Of a stretch of DNA of 32,462 nucleotides, positions 8,211 to 14,833 are shown in pieces (positions within the stretch are counted from its first letter, which is position 1; the number at the start of each line of letters is the position of its first letter). Position numbers and translations under genes: made by a program. Source of the stretch: an uncultured Oscillospiraceae bacterium (GTDB taxonomy: Bacteria; Bacillota; Clostridia; Oscillospirales; Oscillospiraceae); the NCBI GenBank assembly GCA_902497145.1, contig CABVDR010000028.1, positions 1 to 32,462 on the forward strand, given 5' to 3'. The notes beneath the pieces were generated by a model. The model did no database searches, had not been told where the DNA came from, and worked only from the letters and a program-made list of their open reading frames with translations.

Positions 8211-8927
8211 TCAGCCCTGGACGATGGTGCCGATCTTCTCTCCCATCACGGCCCGCAGGATGTTCTCGGGGTCCTTCAGGGCAAAGAGCAGCACGGGGAT
8301 CTTGTTGTCCATAGACAGAGAGGTGGCGGTGGAATCCATCACCTGCAGGCGCTTGGCCAGCACCTCGGAGTAGCTGATGGAGTCGTACTTCACCGCGTCG
8401 GGGACCTTCTTGGGGTCAGCGGAGTAGACACCGTCGATGTTCTTGGCCAGGAGGATGACCTCGGCGTCGATCTCAGCGGCCCGCAGCACGGCGGCGGTGT
8501 CGGTGGAGAAGAAGGGGTTGCCGGTGCCGCAGCCGAAGATGACCACGCGGCCCTTCTCCAGGTGACGGATGGCCCGGGAGCGGATATAGGGCTCGGCCAC
8601 GGCCCGCATCTCAATGGCGGTCTGCACCCGGACCTCTACCCCCTTCTGCTCCAGCACGTCGGCCACAGCCAGGGCGTTGATGGCGGTGGCCAGCATGCCC
8701 ATATGGTCGGCACGGACCCGGACCATCTGGTCGCCGCCGTCCTTGACGCCGCGCCAGAAGTTGCCGCCGCCTACCACGATGCCCACCTGGACACCCAGCT
8801 CCACGCACTTTTTGACCACGTCGCAGACCTGCTCAATGACGTGGAAGTCCAGCCCCCGGCTGGCTTCCCCTGCCAGAGCCTCACCGCTGATCTTCAACAG
8901 GACACGTTTATATTTCGGCTTCTCCAT
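8211..8927 (-). CDS. pyrH: UMP kinase
   Basis: PyrH phosphorylates UMP to UDP for all pyrimidine nucleotide synthesis and belongs to the amino acid kinase fold. The protein is 238 residues. KRVLLKISGEAL is the N-terminal phosphate-binding strand, GIVVGGGNFWRG the glycine-rich loop, MGMLATAINALA the UMP site, and FGCGTGNPFFSTDTAA the ATP-binding region. ATG 8927 is chosen because AAGGAG lies eight bases upstream; a GTG three codons earlier overlaps that ribosome site. It is the first gene of the cluster in this window. rpsB and tsf, often placed before it, are absent, and a divergent ZIP transporter lies upstream instead. Confidence 0.97.
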   Translation of the reverse strand: MEKPKYKRVLLKISGEALAGEASRGLDFHVIEQVCDVVKKCVELGVQVGIVVGGGNFWRGVKDGGDQMVRVRADHMGMLATAINALAVADVLEQKGVEVRVQTAIEMRAVAEPYIRSRAIRHLEKGRVVIFGCGTGNPFFSTDTAAVLRAAEIDAEVILLAKNIDGVYSADPKKVPDAVKYDSISYSEVLAKRLQVMDSTATSLSMDNKIPVLLFALKDPENILRAVMGEKIGTIVQG

Positions 8928-9047
8928 GGGAAACACTCCTTAAAATTTGTCTTCATGTAGAGAAGGCGCCGTGCCGTTTTGGTTTTCCATCTCTCAAAAA
9001 CCAGCCGGCTTCTCCTGCGGCCCCTTCCCAGTTTCATATCGCCTCTT

Positions 9048-9076
9048 ATTTTAACGTAATTATTCCCGTTTGCCTA
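9048..9076 (-). promoter_or_regulatory. Candidate promoter of the pyrH-polC cluster
   Basis: On the minus strand TAGGCA (-35, 4 of 6) is followed after 17 bases by TAAAAT (-10, 5 of 6). This would give a leader of about 115 nt before pyrH containing a TGGTTTT/AAAACCA hairpin. The -35 hexamer lies inside the inverted repeat at 9069-9091. Confidence 0.45.
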
Positions 9077-9098
9077 GGGGTTTTAGGCAAATTTTTTT
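9069..9098 (+). promoter_or_regulatory. TTTGCCTA/TAGGCAAA inverted repeat with trailing T-run between divergent genes
   Basis: TTTGCCTA (9069-9076) pairs perfectly with TAGGCAAA (9084-9091) and is followed by seven Ts. On the plus strand it looks like a terminator but there is no plus-strand gene before it. It overlaps the candidate pyrH -35 and precedes the ZIP gene, so an operator role is at least as likely. The rest of 8928-9223 shows no gene. Confidence 0.5.
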
Positions 9099-9179
9099 CC
9101 TTTCTCCCCGCCCTCCCCCACTCCGCACCCCCGAGAGCGTCCCATCATAGTCTGAGACAGCGCACCCTCTATCACATCC

Positions 9180-9215
9180 GCCGGAGCAAAAGCCTTGCTC
9201 CGGCTTGGAAAGGAG
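9180..9215 (+). promoter_or_regulatory. Leader hairpin and ribosome site of the ZIP gene
   Basis: GCCGGAGCA (9180-9188) pairs with TGCTCCGGC (9196-9204), a perfect 9-bp stem ending three bases before GGAAAGGAG (9207-9215). The ribosome site sets the unusual TTG start at 9224. The hairpin sits where it could influence ribosome access or mRNA stability. Confidence 0.6.
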
Positions 9216-9223
9216 TTTTTCTT

Positions 9224-10006
9224 TTGGCACAAGCGCTTCTTTGGGCCGGCAACGGAACCGGCTTCACATTTTGTATGACCGCTCTGGGGGCGGCCATGGT
9301 TTTCCTTTTCCGCAGCAAGGTCTCCCCCAACCTCCACCGCATCATGCTGGGCTTTGCCGCGGGGGTCATGATCGCCGCCAGTATGTGGTCGCTGCTGATC
9401 CCCGCCATTGAGGAGGCCCAGGAGATGGGCCTGCCCGGATGGCTGCCCGCAGCAGGGGGCTCCGCCCTGGGCATTCTCTTTCTGGTGGCCATGGACGGCC
9501 TGCTCCCCCACCTCTCCCCCGAGCTTCTCCAGCACCGCACCGGGGCCCAGAACCTGCTGCTCATCCTGGCCATCACCCTGCACAACATCCCCGAGGGCAT
9601 GGCGGTAGGGGTATCCTTCGCTCTGGCCGCTCAGGGGCAGGAGGAGCTGCTTCCCGCCGCCGGGGCTCTGGCCCTGGGCATCGGCATCCAGAACTTCCCT
9701 GAGGGGGCGGCTATCTCTCTGCCCCTGCGTCAGGCAGGACTGAGCCGCACCAAGTCCTTTCTCATCGGGGCGGCCTCGGGAGCGGTAGAACCCATTGCCG
9801 CCCTGCTCACCGTGCTGGCGGCGGGGAGCGTCCAGCAGGCGCTGCCCTGGCTGCTCTCCTTTGCGGCGGGGGCTATGCTCTACGTGGTGGTGGAGGAGCT
9901 GATCCCCGAGGCCAACCTGCGCCATGACCACCAGACTCACGGAGGTACTTACGGCGTGATGGTGGGCTTTCTGCTCATGATGATTTTGGATGTAGCGCTG
10001 GGGTAA
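9224..10006 (+). CDS. ZIP family divalent metal transporter
   Basis: A 260-residue polytopic membrane protein with about eight helices. The two ZIP signature stretches are present: LHNIPEGMAVGVSFALA in helix 4 and QNFPEGAAISLPL in helix 5, supplying the H/N/E metal ligands of the binuclear centre. A weak His-rich stretch (HDHQTHGG) lies near the C-terminus. This is the GufA/ZupT-like bacterial branch, normally importing zinc, iron or manganese; the exact metal cannot be read from sequence. Start TTG 9224 is set by AAAGGAG eight bases before; no in-frame ATG has a ribosome site. It is a single gene, divergent from pyrH, with no clear terminator after it. Confidence 0.92.
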   Translation: MAQALLWAGNGTGFTFCMTALGAAMVFLFRSKVSPNLHRIMLGFAAGVMIAASMWSLLIPAIEEAQEMGLPGWLPAAGGSALGILFLVAMDGLLPHLSPELLQHRTGAQNLLLILAITLHNIPEGMAVGVSFALAAQGQEELLPAAGALALGIGIQNFPEGAAISLPLRQAGLSRTKSFLIGAASGAVEPIAALLTVLAAGSVQQALPWLLSFAAGAMLYVVVEELIPEANLRHDHQTHGGTYGVMVGFLLMMILDVALG

Positions 10007-10054
10007 CCCGTTCTGCCCGTTGGGTTTCCCCCATAGCCCGCCCCTTCTCTTCGT

Positions 10055-10075
10055 AATATTTAACCAGTAAATATT
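10055..10075. promoter_or_regulatory. AT-rich palindrome upstream of the cstA promoter
   Basis: AATATTTA (10055-10062) and TAAATATT (10068-10075) form a perfect 8-bp inverted repeat, 45 bases before the -35 of cstA, in a stretch much more AT-rich than its surroundings. It could be an operator or an UP-like/curved element. Confidence 0.4.
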
Positions 10076-10119
10076 TTCTCAAATAAAAATTTAACTGTGA
10101 GATATCCCAAATATAAGGG

Positions 10120-10147
10120 TTGACTTCCCCTTCTTCGGTGCTATAAT
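10120..10147 (+). promoter_or_regulatory. Strong vegetative promoter for cstA
   Basis: TTGACT (10120-10125), a 16-base spacer and a perfect TATAAT (10142-10147). Transcription would start near 10154, giving a leader of about 177 nt before cstA. The leader holds hairpins AGGCAA/TTGCCT (10161-10182), CGCAGTGT/ACACTGCG (10219-10252) and CCGTCTG/CAGACGG (10285-10304). I matched none of these to a known riboswitch class. Confidence 0.8.
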
Positions 10148-10222
10148 AGAGCCGCTTAGGAGGCAATTGGTTATCTTTGCCTTCATTCGCCCCTTTCCTG
10201 TGTGTGTGGAAGGAGGCACGCA

Positions 10223-10318
10223 GTGTCACCCACCCCAGCCTATTACACTGCGAGGCGGCGGCTCCGCACGCCAACTGGTTTGTACCGTCTGGCGGAGCAG
10301 ACGGCACGGCAATCGTAG
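10223..10318 (+). CDS. Candidate leader peptide / upstream ORF of cstA (31 residues)
   Basis: A GTG codon at 10223 is preceded by GGAAGGAGG with six bases of spacing, a better ribosome site than many genes here have. It opens a frame of 31 sense codons ending in TAG at 10316-10318. The stop overlaps the cstA ribosome site (AGGAGGG, 10317-10323), 12 bases before the cstA ATG, which is the geometry of translational coupling. The peptide begins MSPTPAYYTARRRLR and is rich in Arg and Tyr. It has no membrane segment and no family I recognise. The hairpins at 10219-10252 and 10285-10304 fall within it, so ribosome movement through this ORF would open them. It could be a regulatory uORF, a microprotein, or chance. 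Confidence 0.5.
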   Translation: MSPTPAYYTARRRLRTPTGLYRLAEQTARQS

Positions 10319-10330
10319 GAGGGAAATATT

Positions 10331-11788
10331 ATGATTACGTTCCTGATCTCTCTGGTTGTCCTGATCGTGGGCTTCGCCCTGTACAGCAAGCTCATTGAGA
10401 AGGTCTTCCGGGTCGATGATCGCCAAACCCCGGCTGTGGCCCACCCCGACGGCGTGGACTACACCCCCATGAAGACCTGGCGGCTGTTCCTCATTCAGCT
10501 GCTGAACATCGCCGGTCTGGGTCCCATCTTCGGCGCTCTGGCAGGTGCCTGCTGGGGCCCCCGGGTGTACCTGTGGATCGTCTTTGGTACCATCCTGGGC
10601 GGCGGCGTGCATGACTACCTGTCCGGCATGCTCAGCGAGCGGCACGACGGCGCTTCCATTTCCGAGATCGTGGGTAAGTATCTGGGTAAGTTCATGCTGC
10701 AGGTGATGCGCGTGTTCTCCGTGATCCTGCTGATCCTGGTGGGCGTCAACTTCTCCAAGAACCCCGCCCAGCTGCTGGCCATCCTTACCCCTGAGACCCT
10801 GGACGCCAACTTCTGGCTGGCCGTGGTGCTGATTTACTACTTCATCGCCACCTTCCTCCCCATCGACAAGGTCATCGGCAAGCTCTACCCCATCTTCGGC
10901 GCGTGCCTCATCATCATGGCCGTGGGTATTGCCGGCGTGATGCTCGTTGACAGCAACTACCGCGCCCAGATGCCTGAGATGTGGCAGTACATCGGCGTGG
11001 AGGGCATGGGCCATCCCGCCAACACCCCCATTTGGGCTCAGATGTTCGTCAGCGTGGCCTGCGGCGCCATCTCCGGCTTCCACGCCACCCAGTCCCCCAT
11101 GGTCGCCCGGTGCATGACCTCTGAAAAAGAGGGCCGCACCATCTTCTACGGCGCCATGGTCACCGAGGGCATCATTGCCCTGATCTGGGCCGCTGCCGGC
11201 GTCACCTTCTATGGCACCGTTGGTTCCCTGAACGAGGCTCTGGCCGGTGGTCAGTCCGTGGTCGTGGAGGAGATCTGCTCCACCATGATGGGTCCTGTGG
11301 GCGGCGTTCTGGCTCTGCTGGGCGTCATCGCCTGCCCCATCACCTCCGGCGACACCGCCTTCCGTTCCGCCCGTCTGACTCTGGCCGACTGGTTCCACAT
11401 TGACCAGCACAACTGGAAGTACCGCCTGCTGCTGTCCGTGCCCGTGCTGGGCGTGGGCGCGCTGCTGACCCAGTGGGGCGACTTCGCCACCCTGTGGAAG
11501 TACTTCTCCTGGTCCAACCAGACCCTGGCTATGATGGTTCTGTGGGCCGGCGCCGTGTATCTGCACCGCAACGGCTTCCCCCCCATCGCCTGCATGATGG
11601 CCGCTCTGCCCGCCACCTTTATGTCCGCGGTGTCCATCACCTATTTTATCCAGGCTCCCGAGTGCCTGAACATGTCCACCTCCATCGCTTACCCCGTGGG
11701 TATCGTGGTGGCCGTGGTGTTCTTCGGTATCTTCATTGTCCGGGAGTGGATGGGCCACAAGGACGACGTGACCAAGCTGGCCGCGTAA
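10331..11788 (+). CDS. cstA: Carbon starvation protein CstA family transporter
   Basis: CstA-family proteins are inner-membrane permeases of the APC-like fold, shown in enterobacteria to import pyruvate and implicated in peptide uptake. At 485 residues this is the short Gram-positive form (E. coli CstA is about 700), with some 13-14 helices. Recognisable stretches are NIAGLGPIFGALAGACWGP, GGGVHDYLSGMLSERHDG and SVACGAISGFHATQSPM. ATG follows AGGAGGG by seven bases. Codon choice is strongly biased, like glyA, suggesting high expression, in keeping with its strong promoter. It is monocistronic apart from the upstream ORF and ends in a strong terminator. The substrate here is inferred, not shown. 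Confidence 0.94.
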   Translation: MITFLISLVVLIVGFALYSKLIEKVFRVDDRQTPAVAHPDGVDYTPMKTWRLFLIQLLNIAGLGPIFGALAGACWGPRVYLWIVFGTILGGGVHDYLSGMLSERHDGASISEIVGKYLGKFMLQVMRVFSVILLILVGVNFSKNPAQLLAILTPETLDANFWLAVVLIYYFIATFLPIDKVIGKLYPIFGACLIIMAVGIAGVMLVDSNYRAQMPEMWQYIGVEGMGHPANTPIWAQMFVSVACGAISGFHATQSPMVARCMTSEKEGRTIFYGAMVTEGIIALIWAAAGVTFYGTVGSLNEALAGGQSVVVEEICSTMMGPVGGVLALLGVIACPITSGDTAFRSARLTLADWFHIDQHNWKYRLLLSVPVLGVGALLTQWGDFATLWKYFSWSNQTLAMMVLWAGAVYLHRNGFPPIACMMAALPATFMSAVSITYFIQAPECLNMSTSIAYPVGIVVAVVFFGIFIVREWMGHKDDVTKLAA

Positions 11789-11808
11789 TCCGGTTCCCCA
11801 TTTTACAG

Positions 11809-11846
11809 AAAATCGCCCGTCGGATGGCTCCGACGGGCGATTTTTT
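11809..11846. terminator. Bidirectional terminator shared by cstA and sigG
   Basis: A perfect 11-bp stem TCGCCCGTCGG/CCGACGGGCGA (11813-11840), loop atggct, is flanked by AAAA on the left and TTTTTT on the right. It serves convergent cstA (plus) and sigG (minus). The sigG stop codon overlaps the T-run. Confidence 0.92.
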
Positions 11847-12615
11847 ACAACTCTTTTCGAATCTGCCGCAGGGCATTCTTCTCCAAGCGGGACACCTGGG
11901 CCTGGGAGATGCCGATTTCCCGGGACACCTCCACCTGGGTTTTGCTCTGATAAAAGCGCATGGCCAGGATCTTCTGCTCCCGCTCGCTGAGTCGGGACAC
12001 TGCCTCCTTCAGGGCGATGTGCTCCAGCCACATCTCGTCCGTGTTCCGGCTGTCCTTCACCTGATCCATCACGCATACCGTGTCCCCGCTGTCGGAATAG
12101 ATGGGCTCGTACAGGGACACCGGGTCCAGGATGGCGTCCAGGGCGAAGACCACCTCCTCCCGCTTGATGCCCAGCATCTGGGCAATCTCCTCCACGCTGG
12201 GCTCCTTCTGGTGCTGGGCGATGTAGGCCTCCTTGGCCTGGAGCACCTTGTAGGCGGTGTCCCGCATGGCCCGGGATACCCGCATGGCGCTGTTGTCCCG
12301 CAAATAGCGGCGGATCTCTCCCACGATCATGGGGACCCCATAGGTGGAGAACTTCACATCCAGGGAGGTGTCGAAGTTGTCGATGGCTTTGATGAGCCCA
12401 ATACAGCCCACCTGGAACAGGTCGTCCACGTTCTCTCCCCGGTTGGCAAACTTGTGGATCACCGACAGCACCAGCCGCAGGTTCCCGGCGATGAGCTCCT
12501 CCCGAGCCTGCTTGTCTCCCTCCTTGGCCCGGCGCAGCAGGGCCTGGGTCTCCTCATTCTTCAGCACCTTCAGCTTAGCGGTATTTACCCCGCACAGCTC
12601 CACCTTATTCAGCAT
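11845..12615 (-). CDS. sigG: RNA polymerase sporulation sigma factor SigG
   Basis: Sigma-G directs late forespore gene expression. The protein has 256 residues. The sigma-G-specific N-terminus KVELCGVNTAKLKVLKN matches the conserved KVEICGV-T-KL-VL-N tag, which separates it from sigma-F and sigma-B. Region 2 has GNLRLVLSV, DDLFQVGCIGLIKAIDNFD, FSTYGVPMIVGEIRRYLRD; region 3 is present; region 4 ends with the helix-turn-helix EVSREIGISQAQVSRLEK. ATG 12615 has GGGAGG eight bases upstream. sigE and spoIIGA, its usual neighbours, are absent from this window. The gene lies downstream of the ion-transport operon but behind a strong terminator, so its promoter should sit in 12616-12670; I saw no convincing match to one. 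Confidence 0.96.
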   Translation of the reverse strand: MLNKVELCGVNTAKLKVLKNEETQALLRRAKEGDKQAREELIAGNLRLVLSVIHKFANRGENVDDLFQVGCIGLIKAIDNFDTSLDVKFSTYGVPMIVGEIRRYLRDNSAMRVSRAMRDTAYKVLQAKEAYIAQHQKEPSVEEIAQMLGIKREEVVFALDAILDPVSLYEPIYSDSGDTVCVMDQVKDSRNTDEMWLEHIALKEAVSRLSEREQKILAMRFYQSKTQVEVSREIGISQAQVSRLEKNALRQIRKEL

Positions 12616-12666
12616 ATCCTAAACCTCCCGCCGGTGACTGGGTATTGTCTCGTATCGCCGGGCCGG

Positions 12667-12731
12667 AGCAAAAAAGAGCCTCCCGCCAAGAGATACTGTG
12701 TCATTCAGTATCTCCCCGGCGGGAGGTTTCA
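12667..12731 (-). terminator. Strong terminator of the Mrp/Mbh-like operon
   Basis: Nested stems: CCTCCCGCC (12679-12687) with GGCGGGAGG (12718-12726), and inside it GAGATACTG (12690-12698) with CAGTATCTC (12706-12714). On the minus strand the stem is followed by CTCTTTTTTG. It lies 60 bp after the last operon gene and isolates sigG. Confidence 0.92.
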
Positions 12732-12790
12732 TACTTTTGGAGGATGTGGGATATTTTTTATCGTCTGACCGCTTTCGATGGATTTTTTCC

Positions 12791-14800
12791 TCAATGAAGC
12801 AGGATAAACAGCAGTCCGAATACCAGCCCCAGCCCGGTGAGCATCAGACCGAAGGCCAGGGAGTGGACAAAGCCCACCGAGCGCCTGGGGTCGTCGGAGT
12901 AGAAGGCGAAGTGGTAGTCGTCCGCCGCCTGCTCCACGCTGGGATGAGGCGTATACTCTGACCCGGTGAGGGCGGTGACCGCCTTGTCCCGCACAGACAG
13001 CAGCCCCTGGTGTCCCCGGGTGAACAGGTCCGGGATGCCGTGGAAGATGAGGCGGGGCAGGATGCGGTCCACCAGGGTGGCTGCCACAATGGCAACTTGG
13101 GCGGCAAAGCGCAGAGCGGGCCGGTAGAGGCCAAACTCCAGGTTCATCCAGCTGGGGATGGGGTTGATATACTTCTCCCGGTAGATGAGCCAACGCCGCA
13201 CCACCAGCAGGTAGACCAGAGAACCGATGACAATGGAGATGGCCGCCCCCCGCAGATTGACGGCGGAGAAGTAGGCCACGGCGTGCTCCGGCCCCTCCCC
13301 ATGAAGGAAGCCGCGAGCCAGGGCAGCCAGGCCGTCCATCCCCCGGTTGGGGGTGATTCCCAAGAAGGCCATGACCAAAATATAGACCCCCATGGTGGCG
13401 GCGGTGGCGGGCGCGATGTAGGGCTTGGGGCCGTGCCACTTCTTCTCCAGGGCCTTCTCCGGCAAAGAATTCCGTTCCAGGAAGAGGCAGACAAACAGCT
13501 TGAGCATGTAGGCCAGAGTCAGTCCGCCGGACAGCAGGAACAGCCACTCCAGGCCGGTAAACAGCACCCCGTACTCGGGAGCCAGATGGATGTACTCCAC
13601 GATGCTCTCATGGAGCAGGGTCTTGCTCACGTAGCCGTTGAGCAGAGGCAGGCCCGCCAGGCTGAGCATAGGCACCCCCATAAGCACCGCCAGCAGCGGC
13701 TTTTTCCGGCCAAAGCCCCGGATATCGTTGAGCTCGTAGGAGTGGGTGGACAGATGGATGACGCCGGCGGCGGGAAAGAGGACCATTTTAATGAGGGAGT
13801 GGTTGAAGATGTGCAGGATGGTACCGTCCACCGCCAGGGCGTTGTGGTGGCCCAACAGACACTGCATGGAGATACCCACCAGGATAAAGCCGATCTGGGA
13901 GATGGAGGAGCAGGCGAAGGTGCGCTTCAAATCAACGGAACACACCGCCAGCGCCGCCCCCAGCACCATGGTGATACCGCCGATGACCGCCAGCAGCATC
14001 CCCCAGCGTTCGTCGTAGAGGAAGATGGTGGTGGACAGCACAAGCACGCCGTAGATACCCGTCTTGGTGATGACGCCGGACAGTACCGCCGAGGCGGGGG
14101 CCGGAGCCGCCGGGTGGGCAGTAGGCAGCCAGATGTGCAGCGGGAAGGCACCCGCCTTGGCTCCAAAACCGATGAGAATAAGGATCCCGGCCGCCCACAG
14201 GAGCCCTCTGTCCTCCAGAGCGGCGGCCGCCTCCCCCATGGCGTCAAAGTCCAGGGTACCCAACTGGAAGTAGAGCAAAAACAGCCCCGTCAGAGCGGCC
14301 AGGCCGCCGATCACCGCCACCGCCAGGTAGGTGTCCCCCGCCTGGAGTGCCTCCGGCTCCTCGGTCTGGATGACGGTGACAAAGGAGGTGAAGGACATGA
14401 CCTCAAAGAAGATAAAGGTGGTAAACAGGTCGTCGGACAGGAACACCCCCATGGTGGCCCCCAGGGTCATCAGCCAGAAGAGGTAGTACCGGTTCTGCCG
14501 GGCCACGTGGGCCATGTACTCCCGGCAGAAGATGGTGGCCGCCAGCCAGCCCGTGGCGGTGAGGGTGGCCATCAGGGTATGAAAATCTCCGGAGACAAAG
14601 CGGATCCCCAGGCCGCAGAAACCGTCGATGCCGCTCTCCAGCACCGGGCTGGTCCACAAGGAGACCACCATCATGGTCTCCAGCACCGTCACCGCCAGCA
14701 CCACAGTGTCCCTGGCCTTGGGGTAGGCAAGGCCCATCCAGAACGCAAAGGCCCCCGCCGCCATGGGCAGGAACACCAGCATCAGCAGCAGATCAGACAT
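12791..14800 (-). CDS. NuoL/MrpA-like antiporter subunit, fourth of four (669 residues)
   Basis: A proton-conducting subunit of the complex I/Mrp/Mbh superfamily. The residues of the ion channel are present: Glu in IFFEVMS (E133), Lys in GFGAKAGAFPLHIWLPTAHP (K215), Lys in GVITKTG (K246) and a C-terminal Lys in NGYVSKTLLHE. It is the longest of the four, with about 170 extra C-terminal residues that include a hydrophilic stretch and end in two more helices (GLMLTGLGLVFGLLFILLH). This resembles the extended tails of NuoL, HyfB or MrpA proteins more than a plain MrpD. It is the last gene of the operon and is followed by the terminator. ATG 14800 has AAGGAGGG upstream. What the extra tail contacts is unknown, since no redox subunits are encoded nearby. 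Confidence 0.88.
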   Translation of the reverse strand: MSDLLLMLVFLPMAAGAFAFWMGLAYPKARDTVVLAVTVLETMMVVSLWTSPVLESGIDGFCGLGIRFVSGDFHTLMATLTATGWLAATIFCREYMAHVARQNRYYLFWLMTLGATMGVFLSDDLFTTFIFFEVMSFTSFVTVIQTEEPEALQAGDTYLAVAVIGGLAALTGLFLLYFQLGTLDFDAMGEAAAALEDRGLLWAAGILILIGFGAKAGAFPLHIWLPTAHPAAPAPASAVLSGVITKTGIYGVLVLSTTIFLYDERWGMLLAVIGGITMVLGAALAVCSVDLKRTFACSSISQIGFILVGISMQCLLGHHNALAVDGTILHIFNHSLIKMVLFPAAGVIHLSTHSYELNDIRGFGRKKPLLAVLMGVPMLSLAGLPLLNGYVSKTLLHESIVEYIHLAPEYGVLFTGLEWLFLLSGGLTLAYMLKLFVCLFLERNSLPEKALEKKWHGPKPYIAPATAATMGVYILVMAFLGITPNRGMDGLAALARGFLHGEGPEHAVAYFSAVNLRGAAISIVIGSLVYLLVVRRWLIYREKYINPIPSWMNLEFGLYRPALRFAAQVAIVAATLVDRILPRLIFHGIPDLFTRGHQGLLSVRDKAVTALTGSEYTPHPSVEQAADDYHFAFYSDDPRRSVGFVHSLAFGLMLTGLGLVFGLLFILLH

Positions 14801-14833
14801 CCCCTCTCCCTCCTTTCTATGAAATGAAACACC

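Noticed and set aside
10148..10330. Known riboswitch or T-box in the cstA leader
   Set aside because: No T-box sequence, no specifier-loop arrangement and no conserved core of the riboswitch classes I know was found.
10226..12076. A 616-residue minus-strand frame opposite cstA
   Set aside because: It lies antisense to cstA and overlaps sigG; its composition (His/Gly/Asp-rich) and lack of a ribosome site show it to be a shadow.
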